From the NCBI RefSeq assembly GCF_000423065.1, contig NZ_AUHG01000011.1, positions 558,001 through 622,000 on the forward strand: 64,000 nt of DNA, read 5' to 3'. The DNA comes from Christiangramia echinicola DSM 19838. Lineage in GTDB: Bacteria > Bacteroidota > Bacteroidia > Flavobacteriales > Flavobacteriaceae. Position numbers and translations under genes: made by a program. Below, piece after piece: positions 61,347 to 64,000 of the stretch. The first letter of the stretch is position 1, and each line of letters opens with the position of its first letter. The notes beneath the pieces were generated by a model. It worked only from the letters and a program-made list of their open reading frames with translations. It was not told where the DNA came from and searched no databases.

Positions 61347-62561
61347 TTAGACCATTTCAGTATCTAAAACCCCAACTTTAATCATACATTCTTTCATCAT
61401 TTCATAAGTTCTTGCAATATCATTATCCAAACCTATTGAGAAACGTATCAATCCATCACTTAATCCCATTTCATTTTGTTCTTCCATGGGGATTTCTGAA
61501 GATGTAGAAGTACCCGGTGCGCTGAAAAGTGTTTTATAGAACCCTAAACTCACTGCCAGGTAACCGAGATTCTTTTCCTGCATTAATTCCATAAGTTCAT
61601 TTGCTTTATCCAGAGAACCTACATCTATAGTCAGCATTCCGCCGAAACCATAAGACTCATTCATCATTTTCCTGAAGGTTTCATGTCCCGGGTGAGAATC
61701 CAGTCCAGGATATACAGTTTTAAACCCGTCTTCCTGGAATTTATGTGCCAGGTACATAGCATTATGACTGTGTTGCTTCATTCTAATATGCAGAGTTCTC
61801 AGGTTCTTTAATATCGAAGCCGATCTAAAACTGTCCATAGTTGGACCCAGTAACATAGCTGCACCGTCATTAACATTTCTTAGATCATTTATGAATTCTT
61901 TGGTTCCGCAAACCACTCCACCAACGGTATCACTGCTCCCATTAATGAATTTAGTAAGGCTGTGGATCACCACATCTGCTCCCAGTTTTTGTGGAGTAAT
62001 AGACAATGGAGAAAAAGTGTTATCTACAACCAGTTTAAGATTATGAACTTTACAAATTCTAGCTAAAACCGGAAGATCAGCAACCTCTAGTAAAGGATTG
62101 CTTACAGATTCGCAGTAGATAATTTTTGTGTTCTTTTGAACGGCAGCATCTACCATATCCGGTTTAGTAATATCTACAAAGGTGGTCTCTATCCCAAATT
62201 TAGGAGCGAAATTCTTTAAAAAAGCATAGGTTCCGCCGTATACAGTTCTGCTGCAAACTATATGATCTCCGGCATTACAAAGTTGCATTAATGTTGAGGT
62301 GATCGCGCCCATTCCTGAAGCCGAAACATTAGCGGTTTCGGTTTCTTCCATTGCGGCCAAAGCTTCACCTAGATATAAATTAGAAGGGGAGGAGTGGCGT
62401 GAATATAGGTAGCAACCTTCTGCATTTCCTTCAAAAGTATCGAACATGGTCTTTGCTGATAGGAAAGTATAAGTTGAAGAATCAGAGATTGAAGGGTTAA
62501 CTCCTCCAAATTCTCCAAAATATTGTAGATCCTGAATGTGATCTGCTGGTTTGTATTTCAT
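61347..62561 (-). CDS. Cys/Met metabolism PLP enzyme (cystathionine gamma-synthase / methionine gamma-lyase family)
   Basis: A 404-residue PLP enzyme of the trans-sulfuration family. The phosphate-contact YSRHSSPSN is near residue 53, SASGMGAITSTLM near 80, DNTFSPL near 180, and the PLP lysine K204 in VIHSLTKFINGSSDTVGG. The loop residue that is Cys in classic methionine gamma-lyases (after TVYG) is Gly here, so the reaction (lyase or synthase) is open. It is divergent from an Lrp-type regulator, which probably controls it, and has a strong terminator. Confidence 0.9.
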   Translation of the reverse strand: MKYKPADHIQDLQYFGEFGGVNPSISDSSTYTFLSAKTMFDTFEGNAEGCYLYSRHSSPSNLYLGEALAAMEETETANVSASGMGAITSTLMQLCNAGDHIVCSRTVYGGTYAFLKNFAPKFGIETTFVDITKPDMVDAAVQKNTKIIYCESVSNPLLEVADLPVLARICKVHNLKLVVDNTFSPLSITPQKLGADVVIHSLTKFINGSSDTVGGVVCGTKEFINDLRNVNDGAAMLLGPTMDSFRSASILKNLRTLHIRMKQHSHNAMYLAHKFQEDGFKTVYPGLDSHPGHETFRKMMNESYGFGGMLTIDVGSLDKANELMELMQEKNLGYLAVSLGFYKTLFSAPGTSTSSEIPMEEQNEMGLSDGLIRFSIGLDNDIARTYEMMKECMIKVGVLDTEMV

Positions 62562-62658
62562 AATAATAGCTTTAGAATATCAAAGTTGGACGATTTTAGT
62601 TTTAAAAACAATGATATATATCAGGTGCTGTAAATAAATCTTATAATAAACTTAATCT

Positions 62659-62673
62659 TAGATTTTAAATCTA
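62659..62673. promoter_or_regulatory. Palindromic operator candidate for the Lrp-type regulator
   Basis: TAGATTT-T-AAATCTA is a perfect 15-bp palindrome. Its last two bases overlap the -7 box of the lrp gene, and it lies in the 155-base divergent region shared with the trans-sulfuration gene. It has the A/T-rich symmetric form typical of Lrp/AsnC sites. Confidence 0.5.
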
Positions 62674-62679
62674 TATTTG
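62672..62679 (+). promoter_or_regulatory. -7 box for the Lrp-type regulator gene
   Basis: TATATTTG is an exact TAnnTTTG, with a predicted leader of about 30 bases before the TTG start at 62717. Confidence 0.5.
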
Positions 62680-62716
62680 AATTAAACATCAATGTTTTGA
62701 TGAAAAAAAATAAGTT

Positions 62717-63175
62717 TTGAAAATAGACGCGTTAGATAAAAGGATCCTGAATCATCTTCAGCAGGATAGTAAAAAGACGAACAAAGAGATTTCAAACGAC
62801 CTGGGACTTTCAGTAACTGCAGTTTACGAGAGGATCAGGAAAATGGAAAGGGCAGGAGTGATAAGGGGTCATGTGGCCTTGCTAAATCCGGAAATGGTAG
62901 AAAAGGGTTTTATGGTTCTTTGCCAGATAAAACTCACTCAGCATAAAAAGGATTTTCTGACTAAATTTGAAAAAGAAGTGACCAGTCTTCCAGAGGTAAT
63001 AGAATGTCTTCATGTAAGTGGGGATTTTGACTATATCCTTAAAGTTTTGGTAAAAGATATGGACGCCTATCGTGAATTCCTGGTTACAAAACTTACCACC
63101 CTGGATCATATTGGAAGTACAAAAAGTATTTTTACCATAAGCAAAGTCAAGCAAACTACTGAAATCATTCTATGA
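62717..63175 (+). CDS. Lrp/AsnC-family transcriptional regulator
   Basis: A 152-residue regulator. The N-terminal helix-turn-helix (DKRILNHLQQDSKKTNKEISNDLGLSVTAVYERIRKMERAGVI, about 5-50) and the C-terminal RAM ligand domain (SGDFDYILKVLVKDMDAYREFL near 105) are clear. The start must be TTG at 62717: the frame is closed by TAA 62711-62713, and both upstream ATGs are in other frames that stop at once. It is divergent from the Cys/Met enzyme gene, a usual pairing, with a palindrome between them. Confidence 0.93.
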   Translation: MKIDALDKRILNHLQQDSKKTNKEISNDLGLSVTAVYERIRKMERAGVIRGHVALLNPEMVEKGFMVLCQIKLTQHKKDFLTKFEKEVTSLPEVIECLHVSGDFDYILKVLVKDMDAYREFLVTKLTTLDHIGSTKSIFTISKVKQTTEIIL

Positions 63176-63221
63176 CCAAATTAATTAGTATAAATAGCTC
63201 TTTCTTATTAAATTATATAAG

Positions 63222-63722
63222 ATGAATCGAAAACAATTTGTATTAAAATCTGGAGCCATTTTAGTAGCTCCAACCTTGCTTTCCTTTAGCAATGAAAGTG
63301 CTCAGGAAAAAGGAAAATTAGATGCTAAACTTGTTCAGGAGTTTGTGGGAAAATCACATAGTGATCCGGACCGGGCGAAAGATTTGCTGAAAGAAACCCC
63401 AACTTTATTAAATGCAGCTCACGATTGGGGAAATGGTGATTTTGAAACAGGTTTAGGGGCAGCGAGTCATGTGGGTAATAAAGAACTGGTAAACTATTTT
63501 ATTGAAAAAGGAGCCCAGGCGAATGTCTTTACCGCAGCGCTATTCGGAGAGATGGATATCATCAAAGCCATGCTTCAATTTTCTCCGGAAATCTTACACG
63601 CCAAAGGCCCGCATGGATTTACATTATTGCATCATGCAGAAAGAGGAGGGGAAGAAGCCAGGGCAGTAAAAGAATATTTGATATCCTTAGGAGCTAAAGA
63701 GACCAAAATTCCATTGTATTAA
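63222..63722 (+). CDS. Exported ankyrin-repeat protein
   Basis: A 166-residue protein. MNRKQFVLKSGAILVAPTLLSFS looks like a signal region without a twin arginine. The rest holds about three ankyrin-type repeats, for example TGLGAASHVGNKELVNYFIEKGAQ, TAALFGEMDIIKAMLQFSPEIL and GFTLLHHAERGGEEARAVKEYLISLGAK. Ankyrin repeats bind proteins; the partner is unknown. It follows the regulator gene by 46 bases, but I see no functional link. Confidence 0.82.
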   Translation: MNRKQFVLKSGAILVAPTLLSFSNESAQEKGKLDAKLVQEFVGKSHSDPDRAKDLLKETPTLLNAAHDWGNGDFETGLGAASHVGNKELVNYFIEKGAQANVFTAALFGEMDIIKAMLQFSPEILHAKGPHGFTLLHHAERGGEEARAVKEYLISLGAKETKIPLY

Positions 63723-63826
63723 TAAGCTCTGTTCTCAAAATCTTAAAATTTTACTATGTCTATAGCTCTGCATTGGTCATTGTAGAGAATAGTCGTACTT
63801 TTACGGTCAATTTGTTAAAAAAATAA

Positions 63827-64000
<174 letters not shown>

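Noticed and set aside
62562-62716. SAM-type riboswitch upstream of the Cys/Met enzyme
   Set aside because: Only A/T-rich DNA with a short palindrome is visible; there is no long structured leader or terminator arm.

Overview
The window comes from a marine-type Flavobacteriaceae genome, probably close to Gramella/Christiangramia. This is inferred from several signs. Type IX secretion sorting domains of both types A and B are present. Outer-surface lipoproteins have an acidic stretch after the lipid cysteine. Bacillithiol ligase BshC, a SusC-like TonB receptor with a carboxypeptidase-regulatory N-terminus, and the ftsK-lolA-lptF-ribB order are also present. Genes are mostly preceded by the Bacteroidetes -7 box TAnnTTTG rather than by Shine-Dalgarno sites. 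I found thirteen exact matches to that box at sensible distances from starts, and I used them to correct several start codons. I saw no rRNA, tRNA, CRISPR array, transposase or integrase.

Layout. 1-3525: a cut-off M14 carboxypeptidase, bshC and a PLP-dependent decarboxylase. 3531-5709: a 2.15 kb AT-rich islet flanked by a perfect 29-bp direct repeat. It carries one gene, a 614-residue protein with a C-terminal PD-(D/E)XK (FokI/Mrr-like) nuclease domain. The right repeat is the 3' end of the neighbouring SIMPL gene, so this looks like a single-gene insertion into a convergent gene junction; it is the best candidate here for something undescribed. 5683-10964: SIMPL, then a guaA-LysM-OsmC-zincin operon. 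10961-17097: nitronate monooxygenase, T9SS subtilase and mnmA, then small surface proteins and a fasciclin lipoprotein. 17393-23132: yidC-pyrG, then an AhpD-like / GAF-histidine phosphotransfer / response regulator / DUF3820 operon. 23369-31871: GH3, zincin, DUF4168, SDR, DUF1801, SRAP, MFS, S9 peptidase and cupin. 32038-37450: esterase, second S9 peptidase, a membrane-anchored FAM20C-like kinase-fold protein, an AHSA1-type protein and a VOC protein.

37453-39975 is a compact arsenic operon (arsR, a small Cys-rich protein, arsenate reductase, ACR3 pump) with two related candidate operators. 40040-43871: Gfo/Idh oxidoreductase, L,D-transpeptidase, an unknown secreted protein whose start codon lies in the loop of an intrinsic terminator, and a HAD phosphatase. 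44011-47711 is an iron-uptake pair (TonB receptor, PepSY membrane protein) behind a promoter bracketed by two matching inverted repeats. 47721-57198: small membrane proteins, a nitroreductase, the ftsK-lolA-lptF-ribB block, and a large T9SS type B surface protein. 57302-59512 is a thiol-peroxide defence cluster (tpx, thioredoxin, peroxiredoxin). 59715-64000: NhaC antiporter, a trans-sulfuration enzyme divergent from an Lrp regulator, an ankyrin protein, and the start of lpdA.

Most of the window is ordinary housekeeping and envelope content. The unusual parts are the nuclease islet, the terminator that contains a start codon, the secreted kinase-like protein, the ATPase-less histidine phosphotransfer protein, the thiol peroxidase without its resolving cysteine, the degenerate GTP cyclohydrolase II half of RibB, and several operator-like palindromes. 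No intergenic stretch exceeds 300 bases. All family assignments come from reading motifs and no database search was run.
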